Counted from the first letter of the stretch, positions 11,501 through 22,320 are shown. The stretch is 64,000 nt of DNA from Lucinisca nassula (GCA_963580285.1 OY757010.1:149902675-149966674), one strand, 5' to 3'. Made by a program: numbers and translations. The notes: a model not told the origin generated them from the letters alone.

Positions 11501-11870
11501 GATGAGGTGATTATAATGCGTACTCTTGTGGCACAACACCTTTAGTTTAAAGAAGATCCAAAAGAAATTTCTAAATTGTCATACCTGTGATACCTCGCTC
11601 ATCAGGAGGGAGACTCCCTCATTTTGATGCTAATTCTTGACAATTTATGTTAAATTTTAGTAAAATTTTGGAGTCTCCCTCATTCGAACTGAGAATTTCC
11701 CTATATATTCTTTACATCTCCCTCATCACAATGGCAAATATCTCCCTCATACAGTTTAAAAACTTATCTCAGTTATGAATTATGCCAAATATTTCTTTTG
11801 ACGTGGTCCTCATGAATAACTGTCAGCGACATGAACAAATTTCTGTAGTACCAAAGGTGTTTGAGACACT
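11500..11870. other. Non-genic stretch with CTCCCTCAT motifs
   Basis: No gene is supported. The motif CTCCCTCAT occurs four times (about 11613, 11674, 11728 and 11752) in otherwise AT-rich sequence. Confidence 0.5.
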
Positions 11871-11871
11871 C

Positions 11872-12127
11872 ATGATAACACATCCGTGTGACATAGCTTC
11901 ACATCAAAATGGTCATTTTTGGTGATGAAATTTTGTGATATTTTTCTTATTTATACTCCAAACATAGGTTTTGGGTGCTCGTTAGAAATGCCTCATTGAG
12001 GGGGTTCTAACGAGTACCCACCACCTATGTCTTAGAGCAGAAATAAGAAAATTGATGTATACCCCTGTAAACCCCAGTTTTCCTTATATAAAGTGGGGTC
12101 TAGAGGGCTGTTCATTTCACGGACTTG
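11872..12127. repeat. P MITE, subfamily 2 (ACACATCCGTG ends)
   Basis: Palindromic organisation: outer arms ACATCCGTGTGACATAG and TTCATTTCACGGA, inner arms TCTTATTTATACTCC and GAGCAGAAATAAGA, and a central hairpin GTGCTCGTTAGAA/TTCTAACGAGTAC. An AAACCCCAGTTTT/AAAGTGGGGT mini-stem lies in the right half. Confidence 0.85.
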
Positions 12128-12702
12128 TTAATGTGATGCTCAAGTCTGACTTCTTACTTTGTAGACATTTCATCTGTTGTATAACAATTCTTAAGACTGT
12201 TGCAAAAAGTGTAGTTTCAGATCAGACAGTATGGTCGGACGTTAAACCTCAATTTCAATCAATCAATCCACTTGGTGTTCTTTGAAAAACCTGAAGGCTA
12301 TGACACTGTATATAGAAGACACTTGCAAGCAATGATAAGTTGATAACTGTAGGCTGATCTGACAATGGTCTAATGTTTGTTTTTTTTATGTGCTCTAAGA
12401 TTCATTTTTTGTTTGTTTTACAAATGCAAGAATGACAACTCTTAACTGTAATATTTATAGGTCTGGGTCACTGTTGTGTCCCTTATCCAATGAATTATTT
12501 ACTGCCGTAATGATCCTAAGTATTGGGACAGATAGGCCTAAGCAAACAGTGCAGACCCACATCAGCCGTCTGATCAGGGTTTACACAGATTTCTGCTTTT
12601 GGACTGCTTGCTGGATTGTGAAACAAATTTGTCAAAATTTTTGGAGAAAAACAGAATTCCTTAATGTGTCCATATTTTTAGGATTGTTACGGTAAATTGC
12701 TT
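12128..12702. other. Non-genic stretch with SINE tail and H hairpin fragments
   Basis: 12235-12270 is a SINE 3' tail (GGACGTTAAACCTCAATTTC then AATC repeats). 12538-12592 is a degenerate H hairpin (AAACAGTGCAGACCCACATC...). No open frame worth calling. Confidence 0.6.
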
Positions 12703-12705
12703 TTT

Positions 12706-15612
12706 AGCTCACCTGTCACGTAGTGACAAGGTGAGCTTTTGTGATCACTTTTCGTCCGTCGTCAGTGCGTGTGTGCGTAAACTTTTTCTTCAAATGACAT
12801 CTCCTCCTAAACCACTGATCGGATTTTAACAAACTTCACAGGAATGATCCTTAGGTGGTCCCCTTTCAAAGTTGTTCAAATGGTTCTGGTCCATTGCACA
12901 TATAGGTCACAGAAGCTAAAAATAGATTTTTTTAAACGAAAACTTTAAAAATCTTCTTCTCTGAAACTGCAAGGCCCAGGTTTTCGATATTTGGTATGAA
13001 GCTTCATCTAGTGGACCTCTACCAAGATTGTTCAAATTATAGCCCTGGGGGCCAAAATGCCCCCACCCCGGGGGCCTTTGGTTTTACATGGGCTTATATA
13101 GGGAAAATCATTAAAAAATCTTCTTCTCTGAAACCACAAGGCCCCGGTCTTTAATATTTGGTGTGAAGCTTTACCTGGTAGACCTCTACTAAGATTGTTC
13201 AAATTATAGCCTTGGGGTTAAAAATGCCCCCGCCCTGGGGGCCTTTGGTTTTGCATAGGCTTATACAGGGAAAATCTTTAAAAATCTTCTTCTCTGAAAC
13301 TGCAAGGCCCAGATCTTTGATATTTGGTGTGAAGCTTCATCTAGTGGACCTTTTTCAAGATTGTTCAAATTATAGCCCTGGGGGCCAAAATGCCCCCGCC
13401 CTGGGGGCCTATGGTTTTACATAGGCTAATATAGGGAAAATCATTAAAACATCTTCTTCTCTGAAACCACAAGGCCCAGGTCTTTAATATTTGGTGTGAA
13501 GCTTTACCTGGTGGGCCTCTACTAAGATGGTTCAAATTATATCCTTTGGGCCAAAAATGCCCCCGCCCCGGGGGCCTTTGGTTTTACATAGGCTTATACA
13601 GGGAAAATCTTTAAAAATCTTCTTCTCTGAAACCATAAGGCCCAGATCTTTGATATTTGGTGTGAAGCTTCATCTAGTGGACCTCTACCAAGATTGTTCA
13701 AATTATAGCCCTGGGGGCCAAAATGCCCCCGCCCCGGGGGCCTTTGGTTTTACATGGGCTTATATAGGGAAAATCATTAAAAAATCTTCTTCTCTGAAAC
13801 CACAAGGCCCCGGTCTTTAATATTTGGTGTGAAGCTTTACCTGGTAGACCTCTACTAAGATTGTTCAAATTATAGCCTTGGGGTTAAAAATGCCCCCGCC
13901 CTGGGGGCCTTTGGTTTTGCATAGGCTTATACAGGGAAAATCTTTAAAAATCTTCTTCTCTGAAACTGCAAGGCCCAGATCTTTGATATTTGGTGTGAAG
14001 CTTCATCTAGTGGACCTTTTTCAAGATTGTTCAAATTATAGCCCTGGGGGCCAAAATGCCCCCGCCCTGGGGGCCTATGGTTTTACATAGGCTAATATAG
14101 GGAAAATCATTAAAACATCTTCTTCTCTGAAACCACAAGGCCCAGGTCTTTAATATTTGGTGTGAAGCTTGACCTGGTGGGCCTCTACTAAGATGGTTCA
14201 AATTATATCCTTTGGGCCAAAAATGCCCCCGCCCCGGGGGCCTTTGGTTTTACATAGGCTTATACAGGGAAAATCTTTAAAAATCTTCTTCTCTGAAACC
14301 ATAAGGCCCAGATCTTTGATATTTGGTGTGAAGCTTCATCTAGTGGACCTCTACCAAGATTGTTCAAATTATAGCCCTGGGGGCCAAAATGCCCCCGCCC
14401 CGGGGGCCTTTGGTTTTACATGGGCTTATATAGGGAAAATCATTAAAAAATCTTCTTCTCTGAAACCACAAGGCCCCGGTCTTTAATATTTGGTGTGAAG
14501 CTTTACCTGGTAGACCTCTACTAAGATTGTTCAAATTATAGCCTTGGGGTTAAAAATGCCCCCGCCCTGGGGGCCTTTGGTTTTGCATAGGCTTATACAG
14601 GGAAAATCTTTAAAAATCTTCTTCTCTGAAACTGCAAGGCCCAGATCTTTGATATTTAGTGTGAAGCTTCATCTAGTGGACCTTTTTCAAGATTGTTCAA
14701 ATTATAGCCCTGGGGGCCAAAATGCCCCCGCCCTGGGGGCCTATGGTTTTACATAGGCTAATATAGGGAAAATCATTAAAAAATCTTCTTCTCTGAAACC
14801 ACAAGGCCCAGGTCTTTAATATTTGGTGTGAAGCTTTACCTGGTGGACCTCTACTAAGATGGTTCAAATTATATCCTTTGGGCCAAAAATGCCCCCGCCC
14901 CGGGGGCCTTTGGTTTTACATAGGCTTATACAGGGAAAATCTTTAAAAATATTCTTCTCTGAAACCACAAGGCCCAGATCTTTGATATTTGGTGTGAAGC
15001 TTCATCTAGTGGACCTCTACCAAGATTGTTCAAATTATAGCACTGGGGGCCAAAATGCCCCCGCCCCGGGGGCCTATGATTTTACATAGGCTTATATAGA
15101 GAAAATCATTAAAAAATCTTCTTCTCAGGAACCATAAGGCCCAGGTCTTTAATATTTGGTGTGAAGCTTTACCTGGTGGACCTTTACTAAGATTGTTCAA
15201 ATTATAGCCTTTGGGCCAAAAATGCCTCCGCCCTGGGGGCCTTTGGTTTTACATAGGCTTATACAGGGAAAATCTTTAAAAATCTTCTTCTCTGAAACCG
15301 CAAGGCCCAGATCTTTGGTATTTGGTGTGAAGCTTCATCTAGTGGACTTCTTTCAAGATTGTTCAAATTATAGCCCTGGGGCCAAAAATGCCCCCACCCC
15401 GGGACCCTTTGGTTTTTCCTAGGCTTATATAGGGAATACCTTTAAAAATCTTCTTGTCTGAAACCAGAAGGCCCAGGTCTTTGATATTTGGTATTGATGC
15501 TTCATCTAGTGGACCATTACCAAGTTTGTTCAAATTATAGCCCTTGAGCCTAGAATGTACTGGAGACACTAATTCTCAGGTGAGCGATTCAGGGCCATCT
15601 GGGCCCTCTTGT
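12706..15612 (+). mobile_element. Complete Helitron-like array carrier, both ends present
   Basis: The left end at 12706 is AGCTCACCTGTCACGTAGTG with the inverted AAGGTGAGCT (an 11-bp stem), then GTCCGTCGTC. A ~200-bp unique 5' segment (ACAAACTTCACAGGAATGAT) leads into the array. The right end at 15580-15612 is CAGGTGAGC, a GGGCC hairpin and CTCTTG. Outer termini are inverted copies of each other (AGCTCACCTG/CAGGTGAGC). I see no clear target duplication, which fits Helitron-type insertion. Non-coding. Confidence 0.8.
12930..15540 (+). repeat. 166-bp array with 666-bp higher-order repeat
   Basis: Same monomer family as 1-1905 (GGGAAAATC..AAAAATCTTCTTCTCTGAAAC). Here the monomers alternate between TCTTTGATATTTGG and TCTTTAATATTTGG types, and four-monomer blocks repeat at 666 bp: equivalent points lie at 13212, 13878 and 14544, and at 13527, 14193 and 14859. 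Blocks differ by only a few bases (for example TTTACCTGG versus TTGACCTGG at 13506/14172). Open frames of 66-105 codons inside it are repeat artefacts. Confidence 0.95.
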
Positions 15613-15613
15613 A

Positions 15614-15835
15614 ATATTAATCTTTTGGGTCACCTGAGATGCCAAGTTCTGGGCTCCAGTTTTCACCCTCTGATTATTGTTCAGCTCAAAACAATTAACA
15701 TGTGAAAGAATTGTGAAAAGGCCGTAAAACTAGAATAATAAAATATTTCTTAGTTGCTGCCCTTGGCAGTTAATATTAGAAACCATGAAAAAACACGACT
15801 TTCAGTTATGACAGAAGTGGTAATGTTTAGGCCCA
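15614..15835. other. Non-repetitive spacer
   Basis: AT-rich sequence between the array carrier and a Q MITE. I see no gene or known repeat. Confidence 0.5.
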
Positions 15836-16020
15836 GCAGTTTAAAACATCGTTAGCTTAACAAGCTCATTAGTGGAAATGTTCACTATTCTAGCAAGTAC
15901 AGTATCCGATGTAGTGTATTTTTGTCTTGAAAAATACAAGCTTTTGTATAGCTGTGATACAAATGATCAAAGTTTTAACAATACATTAACTAACAACAGC
16001 GTTAGCGTTAGTTTTGAACA
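15836..16020. repeat. Q MITE
   Basis: Left arm CAGTTTAAAACATCGTTAGC with TTAACAAGCTCATTAGTGG; right arm AACAGCGTTAGCGTTAGTTT. The core has GAAAAATACAAGCTTTTGTA. Other copies at 19230, 21600 and 23713. Confidence 0.75.
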
Positions 16021-16022
16021 AA

Positions 16023-16324
16023 GCCCCCGCCCATAGGGGCTTGAAGAAATATATGGGCTGCATGATGCTTCCACGCAGAGCTGAATCCGGCCCGCACACT
16101 AGTACTGGTAAACCGCTTAGAGGATCTAAGCCTGTCCAGGAACCGCGGTGTGAGGCGGACAGTCCATGCTAATAAACCCTATTGGTTTCATTGGGCGACA
16201 GGGCTTGAGATGTCATTTCATCTCAAGGTCGGGTAAAAGTCCCACAAAATTGGACAACGTCTCCAAAATGACCTTTACAGTGTTGACGGGGACGTTAAAC
16301 CTCAAATCAAACAAACAAACAAAC
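16023..16324 (+). mobile_element. S1 SINE, full length, 12-bp TSD
   Basis: Runs from GCCCCCGCCCATAGGGGCTT through GCAGAGCTGAA and CCCACAAAATTGGA to GACGTTAAACCTCAAATC and (CAAA)n. It is flanked by AGTTTTGAACAA at 16011-16022 and 16325-16336. The duplication shows retroposition and fixes both S1 ends. S1 is about 300 bp. I could not locate an unambiguous box A/box B pair in its head. Confidence 0.92.
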
Positions 16325-16439
16325 AAGTTTTGAACAAGTAGCTCCTGAACTTCAGCCTAGAAACATTGCAACATTCATACTTCATGGTTGCATACATAGA
16401 GGATCTTACATGAGTGTTCATGTATTATTGAATTTATTA

Positions 16440-16620
16440 AACCAGTTGAGGAAAAGGGATAAAATGCGAGGCTTTGCCGAGCATTTTATCCCTTTTCTTC
16501 AACGAGTTTAATAAATTCAATAACCCATGAGTTGAGGAAAATGGATAAAATGAGAGGCTTTGCCGAGCATTTTATCCCTTTTCTTCAACGAGTTTAATTA
16601 ATTCAATAATACATGAGCAC
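16440..16620 (+). repeat. Tandemly duplicated ~95-bp hairpin
   Basis: Two copies of a unit whose arms are AAAAGGGATAAAATGC and GCATTTTATCCCTTTT around CGAGGCTTTGCCGA, followed by CTTCAACGAGTTTAAT. Each unit folds on itself. Confidence 0.85.
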
Positions 16621-16820
16621 GAATGCAAGATACTTTTTATCATATGACATTTAAAACGCATTTATTCACGATTGTTTTACAAAAATGTCACTTTTCTGCC
16701 ATTAGTAAACGTGGCGTCGTACATGTAACGTTATGGAGCGTATCTAACTAATTTGCACGTGGATTATCAAATTTCTTACATGGCGTTATTACAGTCTCAA
16801 GACGCGACGTCATAAATTAT
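16621..16820. other. Non-repetitive spacer
   Basis: I see no gene or clear repeat here. Confidence 0.4.
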
Positions 16821-17115
16821 GGTAACACACCCTTGCGACATAGTGCACTTTTTAGATCTCCAAAAAGCTACGTTTCTGATGAAAATTTGTGATAGTTTTC
16901 TTACTTATACTGCAAACATAGTTTGTGGGTGCTCTATAGAACCGTCTCAATGAGGCGGTTCTAACGAGTTCCCACAACCAAGAGCTCATCACACCATCAT
17001 AAGCACCTTGCCGCAATCTATTACTTAGAGCAGAAATAAGAAAAATAATGTATACCACCGAAAACCCTAGTTTTCTCTATATAAAGTGGGGTTTAGTGGG
17101 GTGTTCATGTCACAG
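16821..17115. repeat. P MITE, subfamily 2
   Basis: Arms ACACACCCTTGCGACATAG and TTCATGTCACAGA; core GAACCGCCTC/GAGGCGGTTC hairpin with an extra ~40-bp insertion (CAAGAGCTCATCACACCATC) in the right half at 16979-17020. Confidence 0.85.
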
Positions 17116-17285
17116 AGTTGTTCCTTGATGTATGGAGAAGTTTTGCAACAAATATCATATTAAAAAGATCTACATCAGAATGAGTTGATCTACATCAGAA
17201 TTAGTTAATTTTTGACAGTAAACTGATTATGACTTATTTAGGTACAGTGTATAGTGTACTCTTAATTAGAATATGATAGTAAGGT

Positions 17286-17445
17286 GAATGGGAACACCTG
17301 GCACTTTTTTTCCACCATTTGTCAAAGGGAGACAACTTTTGGGACTTCCTGTTCACTTTTCTGTAGGCTCAGTCCCACCTAAAAAGAGGTCTGCTCTAAA
17401 AGGAAAGAATTTGCTCCTCTGTCCAGGAATAAATAAACAACAAAC
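17286..17445. repeat. R MITE (partial)
   Basis: Contains GGGAACACCTGGCA, AAAGGGAGACAACTTTTGG, GACTTCCTGTTCACTTTTCT and AAAGGAAAGAATTTGCTCCT, which are right-half features of the R family at 26370, 46074 and 62345 in opposite orientation. Confidence 0.7.
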
Positions 17446-17530
17446 ACTTTCCTGTTTGATCATTTTTATTGCTTTATATACAAAGAATCAACTTTTTAAA
17501 TAAAAAGCAAAAATGTCTTGACAAACCCTA

Positions 17531-17848
17531 TAACATCACAAAAACACGCCTATTTAATTTTGGCCCCCTTAAACCCCACTTTTATATAGTAAAACTGGGG
17601 TTTACAGGGGTATACGTTTATTTTCCTTATTTCTGCTCAGAAACATAGATTGTGGGCACCCGTAGAACTGCCTCGGACATAGATTGTGGGTACTCGTTAG
17701 AACTGCCCTCTCCGAGGCAGTTCTAACGGGTGCCCACAATCAATGTTTTTGGCAGAATTATGATAAATATTTTAACTTTTTATCAGAAAATTTTTATTTT
17801 TTTGGTTGTAAATATTCAATATATTTAAATAGGCATGTTTTCGTAATA
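17531..17848. repeat. P MITE, subfamily 1
   Basis: Left end CATCACAAAAACACGCCTAT; right end ATAGGCATGTTTTCGTAAT. The central GAACTGCC/GGCAGTTC palindrome is preceded by a partial duplicate of its arm (TAGATTGTGGGCACCCGTAG and TAGATTGTGGGTACTCGTTA). Confidence 0.85.
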
Positions 17849-17858
17849 AGAAAACTTG

Positions 17859-18024
17859 GGCAATCAGAAAGGACTCAGCTCAGCCTCGTCATCTACCAAT
17901 TGTGATCAGAGACTTTGCTAATCATTTTTGGATAACCCAGAGGCTATATTTGGGCTATGCAACGAAGGGCATCTCTGATAGAGTCATTGGATGTGCAGCT
18001 TGGTCTGAGTTTTCTCTGATTGCA
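17859..18024. repeat. Short MITE with GCAATCAGA inverted ends
   Basis: Left GCAATCAGAAAGGACTCAG and right CTGAGTTTTCTCTGATTGC are inverted. An internal CAATTGTGATCAGAGAC is partly mirrored by GGGCATCTCTGATAGAG. About 165 bp, non-coding. Confidence 0.6.
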
Positions 18025-18076
18025 CAAGTATTCCAGGTATTGGCATACACTGGTTCATGTATAAACAAACAATTAC

Positions 18077-18155
18077 GGGCCCCCACCCATCAGGGTATGG
18101 CGAAATAGATTGGGCTGCATTGTGTTTCTACGCAGAGCTGAAACAAACTGCTACA
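18077..18155 (+). mobile_element. S1 SINE, head only
   Basis: GGCCCCCACCCATCAGGG to ACGCAGAGCTGAAAC, diverged, truncated at about 18155. Confidence 0.7.
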
Positions 18156-18159
18156 GGCC

Positions 18160-18335
18160 AACATGTATTAAGCAAGCTTCTATGGGACAATAAAAATGTG
18201 GTTGCTTAAGACAGGTGCTTGCTTAAGACAGGAGAGTTTAAATGCATTTGCCTTTTTAAGGGAACTGAATGTGTGCAAGCTTAAGACAGGCTGCTTGCTG
18301 AGTACAGTTGGCCACTCTGACAGGTTTTATTGTAT
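18160..18335. repeat. Degenerate TIR repeat (GCTTAAGACAGG units)
   Basis: GCTTAAGACAGG occurs at about 18204, 18223 and 18280. The right edge GGCCACTCTGACAGGTTTTA with TTGTA looks like a DNA-element terminus. Confidence 0.45.
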
Positions 18336-18339
18336 ATCT

Positions 18340-18545
18340 TTCGATATTCTATAAAATAAAGGTAGGTATGTTGTGTGTACTCATTAATGAGGCGATTCTA
18401 ATGAGTACACACAACATACATTTTCAAGTCTTAGTGTATCTTAGCTGGAGCAATGGGAAAAAATCCCCACGGACTTGAGGAGTTTGAATGAGCCATGGTA
18501 AATGATTCACCAGTGTTCAAGTCATTGAAGTTCACTGTATACTGA
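18340..18545. repeat. C MITE, decayed
   Basis: Contains the C core (GTACTCATTAATGAGGCGAT, ATGAGTACACACAACATACA) and the right terminus GAAGTTCACTGTATACTG. Better copies are at 24714 and 30185. Confidence 0.65.
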
Positions 18546-18784
18546 ACAGCAAAAGTAACTCAGATTAAGCAAATAAAAATGGACCATTACAAGTAACATG
18601 GCTTGTAAATTGATCCTTGCATTCGCAAACTCCTAAAATCAGTATTGTAAGCATTTCTGGGTGTCACACAAGTTTTCATGAGTTTTCGCCAAAATATTTA
18701 GTTTGTTTAATGCCGAGTAAAGCACAGCATGTTTCTAATCCGTTTCTTTTGACAGTCAGTATTATACAGTTATAACAGCAATAA

Positions 18785-19075
18785 TAGGCAACCTTGGTAG
18801 GTCATTCGGTTGTGCATCTCGTGATCAGGAGGTCCTGGGTTCAATACCTGCCAGCTTGGCAACATTCTTTGCTGATCATGAAATCTTTGCTACGGTCATT
18901 CTTCCTTCCGCTGATTCAAGAAGGGAAGTTATCAGTTTCTGGCAAAAGAATGTGTACTGTACTGGTAAACCTGTTAGGTATAAGCCTGACCAGGAAACGC
19001 GTGGTGAGGTAAACTGACTGACTAGATACTACCTAAATAGTGTTGACTGGGCCATAAACTTCAAGCAAACAGTAG
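18785..19075 (+). mobile_element. S3 SINE
   Basis: tRNA-like head with box B CTGGGTTCAATACCTGCCAG, then CGCTGATTCAAGAAGGGAAG, GTAAACTGACTGACTAG and the tail TAGTGTTGACTGGGCCATAA. S3 shares its 3' end style with S1. Confidence 0.8.
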
Positions 19076-19229
19076 TAATAAAAAGCCAAACAAAAACAAA
19101 GAATTGTATTACATGCATGCAACATTAACTTTAAGCACCAAACAAAACAAAACAACGAAAAAATGACATTCTGACGTTGACAGTTATTTTTCCATGAAAA
19201 TTAGGTCTAGCATATCATGTAAATAGTCA

Positions 19230-19475
19230 GGGTCCAGTTGTTCAAAGTCTCGTTAGCTTAACAAGCTCATTTTTTGTCAAATTGTTTACTATTCTAGTAA
19301 GTGCAATACTTACCATTTTGTTAGGTTTGTTAAAAAAAAATGTGAGTAGCTTACGTAAATGCTACTCACATTTTTTCAGCAGAAGTATTATTATATTTGC
19401 CATGTTAAATGATCAAAGTTTTATAGATGCATTTACTAATGGCATCTTTAATTTTGACCAACTGACCCCAGATGA
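19230..19475. repeat. Q MITE
   Basis: CAGTTGTTCAAAGTCTCGTT at the left and TTTTGACCAACTGACCCCA at the right. The central stem is AAAATGTGAGTAGC/GCTACTCACATTTT. A 130-codon frame at 19282-19674 runs through it and into an S2 SINE, so I do not call it a gene. Confidence 0.85.
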
Positions 19476-19649
19476 TTTACATGATGTACCAAGTGACAGG
19501 ACAATTAAAATTATTAATAGAAACAGATACACTGCATATAAGTACTCCATAAAAATATATGTTGTGGGTACCAGTATTCATTGGAACCCTTCAACACACG
19601 TTTGTATGAAAAAGAACCGAAAATTATCCTTCAGTTACCACCAAATATC

Positions 19650-19815
19650 CAAAGCCTCCTTTGTGAAGTGGTAAAGCGACTCCCCTTGAAAACCAGAGGT
19701 CGTGAGTTCGATTCCAGGCTTCACTAGACTTCCAGATGAGTCTTTAAACCAAGGTCCCGGCATCTCCATGTAATGACCTTAGTTGTTGATGGGATGTAAA
19801 ACTAAAAAAACACAA
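19650..19815 (+). mobile_element. S2 SINE
   Basis: AAAGCCTCCTTTGTGAAGTG, box B GAGTTCGATTCC, S2 body, and tail GTTGATGGGATGTAAAACT. Confidence 0.8.
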
Positions 19816-19847
19816 ACACTTACCAAATACTGCACCAGTTCGGTTCA

Positions 19848-20150
19848 GGCCCCACCCATCGGGGCTTGAAGAAATAGATGGGCTGCATGATGCTTCCACG
19901 CAGAGCTGAAACCGACCTGCACACGAGTACTGGTAAACCGCTTAGAAGGACTATTAGCCTGCCCAGGCAATGTGATGCAAGTCGGACCGTCCATTGCATA
20001 TAATAAACCTTTTGGTTTCATTGGGTGGCAGGGATTGAGATGTCTTTTCATCTCAATGTCGGGTAAATGTCCCACAAAATTGGAAGTTGCGTCTCCAAAA
20101 TGACCTAAATAGTGTTGACGGGGATGTTAAACCTCAATTCAAACAAACAA
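19848..20150 (+). mobile_element. S1 SINE, near full length
   Basis: GGCCCCACCCATCGGGGCTT to GGGGATGTTAAACCTCAATT and CAAACAAACAA. Moderately diverged. Confidence 0.88.
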
Positions 20151-20322
20151 ATACACCATTTCTGTTGATATGAGATTATTCAGTGTACATGTACTAGAAG
20201 TTAACTGAAATGCCCTACTTTAAAACAATGAAACCAGTTGTGTCAACTTCTAAAATGATATGACATGAACAACATGTTTAATGAAGCAGTATAAAAGCAC
20301 CATAGAAACCTTGATTAATGCA

Positions 20323-20534
20323 TTAACCCTTGTCCTGCTGAGCCCGGAATGCCTTATTTTCCAAACAATGAAGATCCAGATCAGATGGCTTCTGACGAAG
20401 CCATCTGATCAGGATCTACATTGTTTGCCAGTTAGATTGTGAATTTGTTGCAATTGTTTGCATCAAGTAAGCTAATTGGTTGATAATTGGTAGTGGGTGT
20501 GGCATATATGAATATTCAGCAGGACAAGGGTTAA
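20323..20534. repeat. H MITE, complete, TTAA at both ends
   Basis: Begins TTAACCCTTGTCCTGCTGA and ends TCAGCAGGACAAGGGTTAA, a perfect 19-bp inverted terminal match including TTAA. A 60-bp foldback core (GATCCAGATCAGATGGCTTC...) lies at 20384-20426. TTAA target sites with CCC starts are typical of the piggyBac superfamily. Non-coding, 212 bp. Confidence 0.92.
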
Positions 20535-20592
20535 ACTGTGAAATATACAATAAATGCAGTATATCTGGCGTGTGACAGTCACAGCTGTTCTC

Positions 20593-20770
20593 ATATTCAC
20601 CATATTTGCATTATTTGCTGGCTCCCAGCTTGCACATTGTCAATATTGGAAAAACAGGTAACCAGACCCCCCTGACCTTTCAAGGTCAGGGGGGTCTGGT
20701 TACCTGTTTTCCCAACACTGATAAACTTCAGACTAGGAACCAGCAGATAATGCAAATAAGGTGAAAATAA
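20593..20770. repeat. MITE with 32-bp perfect hairpin core
   Basis: Outer arms TTCACCATATTTGCATTATT and AATGCAAATAAGGTGAA; inner stem AACAGGTAACCAGACCCCCC / GGGGGGTCTGGTTACCTGTT with loop TGACCTTTCAAGGTCA, itself palindromic. The stem reads as perfectly paired. Confidence 0.9.
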
Positions 20771-20915
20771 AATAGAAGTGGCAAGAAATGAAACTCAATA
20801 AATACTCTCAGTTTTTGTTGAAATAGTTATCTCCCTTAGTCCATTTTGGTTACAGACCTACTAACTTCAGCTTCACTGAGAAAACAAATAGCTCAGTCTT
20901 TACGAATGACTGGTC

Positions 20916-21203
20916 GGCCCCCTTACATCGAGGCTTGAAGAAATAGATGGGCTGCATGATGCTTTCACGCAGAGCTGAAACCGACCCGCACATGAGTACT
21001 GGTAAACCACTTAGAGGCTCTAAGCCTGCCCAGGCAAGACCGTCCATGTTTGTAAACCCTATTGGTTTCATTGGGCAGCAGGGCTTCAGATGTCATTTCA
21101 TCTCAATGTCGGGTAGAAGTCCCACAAAATTGGAAGCAACGTCTCCAAAATGACCTTTACAGATGATGGGGACGTTAAACCTCATCAAACAAACAAAAGC
21201 AAA
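20916..21203 (+). mobile_element. S1 SINE, 13-bp TSD
   Basis: Flanked by ACGAATGACTGGT at 20902-20914 and 21204-21216. Tail GACGTTAAACCTCATCAAAC with CAAAC repeats. Confidence 0.92.
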
Positions 21204-21204
21204 A

Positions 21205-21475
21205 CGAATGACTGGTGATCAGGAGGACGCGGATTCGATACCTGCCGGGGTCGGCAACATTCTTTCTCGTGGAGACTGATCACAAAATCTTTTCTACGGT
21301 CATTTCAAGAAGGGCAGTTGTGAGTTTGTGGCAAACGAATGTTAACTGTACTGGTTAACCACTTACTTAAAAGCCTGCCCAGAAAAAGTGTGGATAGGTA
21401 AACTGACCAGCTCGATATGACCTAAATTGTGTTGATTAGGCCATTTAACTCCAAAGTAAACAAACAAATCACTGA
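21205..21475 (+). mobile_element. S3 SINE
   Basis: The S1 copy at 20916 lies within the S3 head: S3 head sequence before (GCTCAGTCTTTACGAATGAC) and S3 body after the TSD (GGTGATCAGGAGG, GATTCGATACCTGCCGGGG, ATTTCAAGAAGGGCAGTTG, GTTGATTAGGCCATTTAACT) together form one S3 copy. Confidence 0.8.
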
Positions 21476-21599
21476 GAAAAAGGTCAGACTTGCAAAGGGT
21501 ATGCATTATACAGTGACATAAAGCTATTAAATCTGTATCCCAACTAAAATTAAGCAGTATAATTTGAGTACTCATAGAAACTGCCTTTTAGGACCAGAG

Positions 21600-21848
21600 G
21601 CCAGTTGTTCAAAGCCTTGTTAGCTTAACGAGCTCATAAGTGGTCATACTGTTAACTGTTCTAGCAAGTACAATATCTAAAATTTTGGTATTTTTGCTGA
21701 AAAAATGATAGCAGCTTTTGCATTTGCAAAAGCTGCTCACATTTTTTTCAGCAAAAATATTAGCATACATGTATTTGCCATATTAAATGATCAAAGTTTT
21801 AACAATATGTTAACTAACTACATCGTTATTTTAGAACAACTGGCCCCA
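21600..21848. repeat. Q MITE, best copy
   Basis: Starts GGCCAGTTGTTCAAAGCCTT and ends GAACAACTGGCCC. Foldback core TTTTTGCTGAAAAAATGATA and GCAGCTTTTGCATTTGCAAA. A partial, more degenerate Q copy continues at 21846-22060. Confidence 0.88.
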
Positions 21849-22184
21849 GTTGTTCAGATTTCATTAGTTAATGTATCATTAAAATTTTGAACATTTTTTA
21901 AATACAGTAGTTATGCTAACATTTTTGCTGAAAAATAAGATTTGAAAAAGCTACTCTAATTTTTTTTTCGGGAACATTATGAGTACATGCATTACTAGAA
22001 CAGTCAACATCTTGATCACTGACAAGCTTTTTAAGCTAACAGTGCTTTGAAAACTAGAACCTTGTATGAAACAATTATATGTTTAAAACAAATAAAAAAT
22101 GTAGCAATTTTTCATTCGAAAGTTCTTTTAAATATGATACAGGCATGAAAAATTGAATGTATTGCAAAAGTTAGTTGTTTTTTT

Positions 22185-22320
22185 TTTGTACCGGAAACCT
22201 GAAAATAGGTACCCCAGCAAACAGTGCAGGCCCAGATCAGACGCCACAGAATGCGGCGTCTAATCAGGGCCTACACTGTTTGCAAAAAGTCCAGCTATTT
22301 TCCAAAGAAATTTTAAAGAT
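22185..22320. repeat. H-type MITE, GTACCGGAAAC subfamily
   Basis: TTTTTTGTACCGGAAACCTG, then a foldback of AAACAGTGCAGGCCCAGATC and GGGCCTACACTGTTTGC. The TTAA ends are lost. Confidence 0.8.

Noticed and set aside
12930..15540. Protein-coding genes from repeated 66-105 codon frames
   Set aside because: The frames recur at the tandem period, overlap in several phases and have no start or splice context. They are repeat artefacts.
16440..16620. Bacterial-style transcription terminators
   Set aside because: Hairpins are tandem repeats in a eukaryotic context with no adjacent gene.
19282..19674. 130-residue membrane-like protein
   Set aside because: The frame crosses a Q MITE hairpin and runs into an S2 SINE head.
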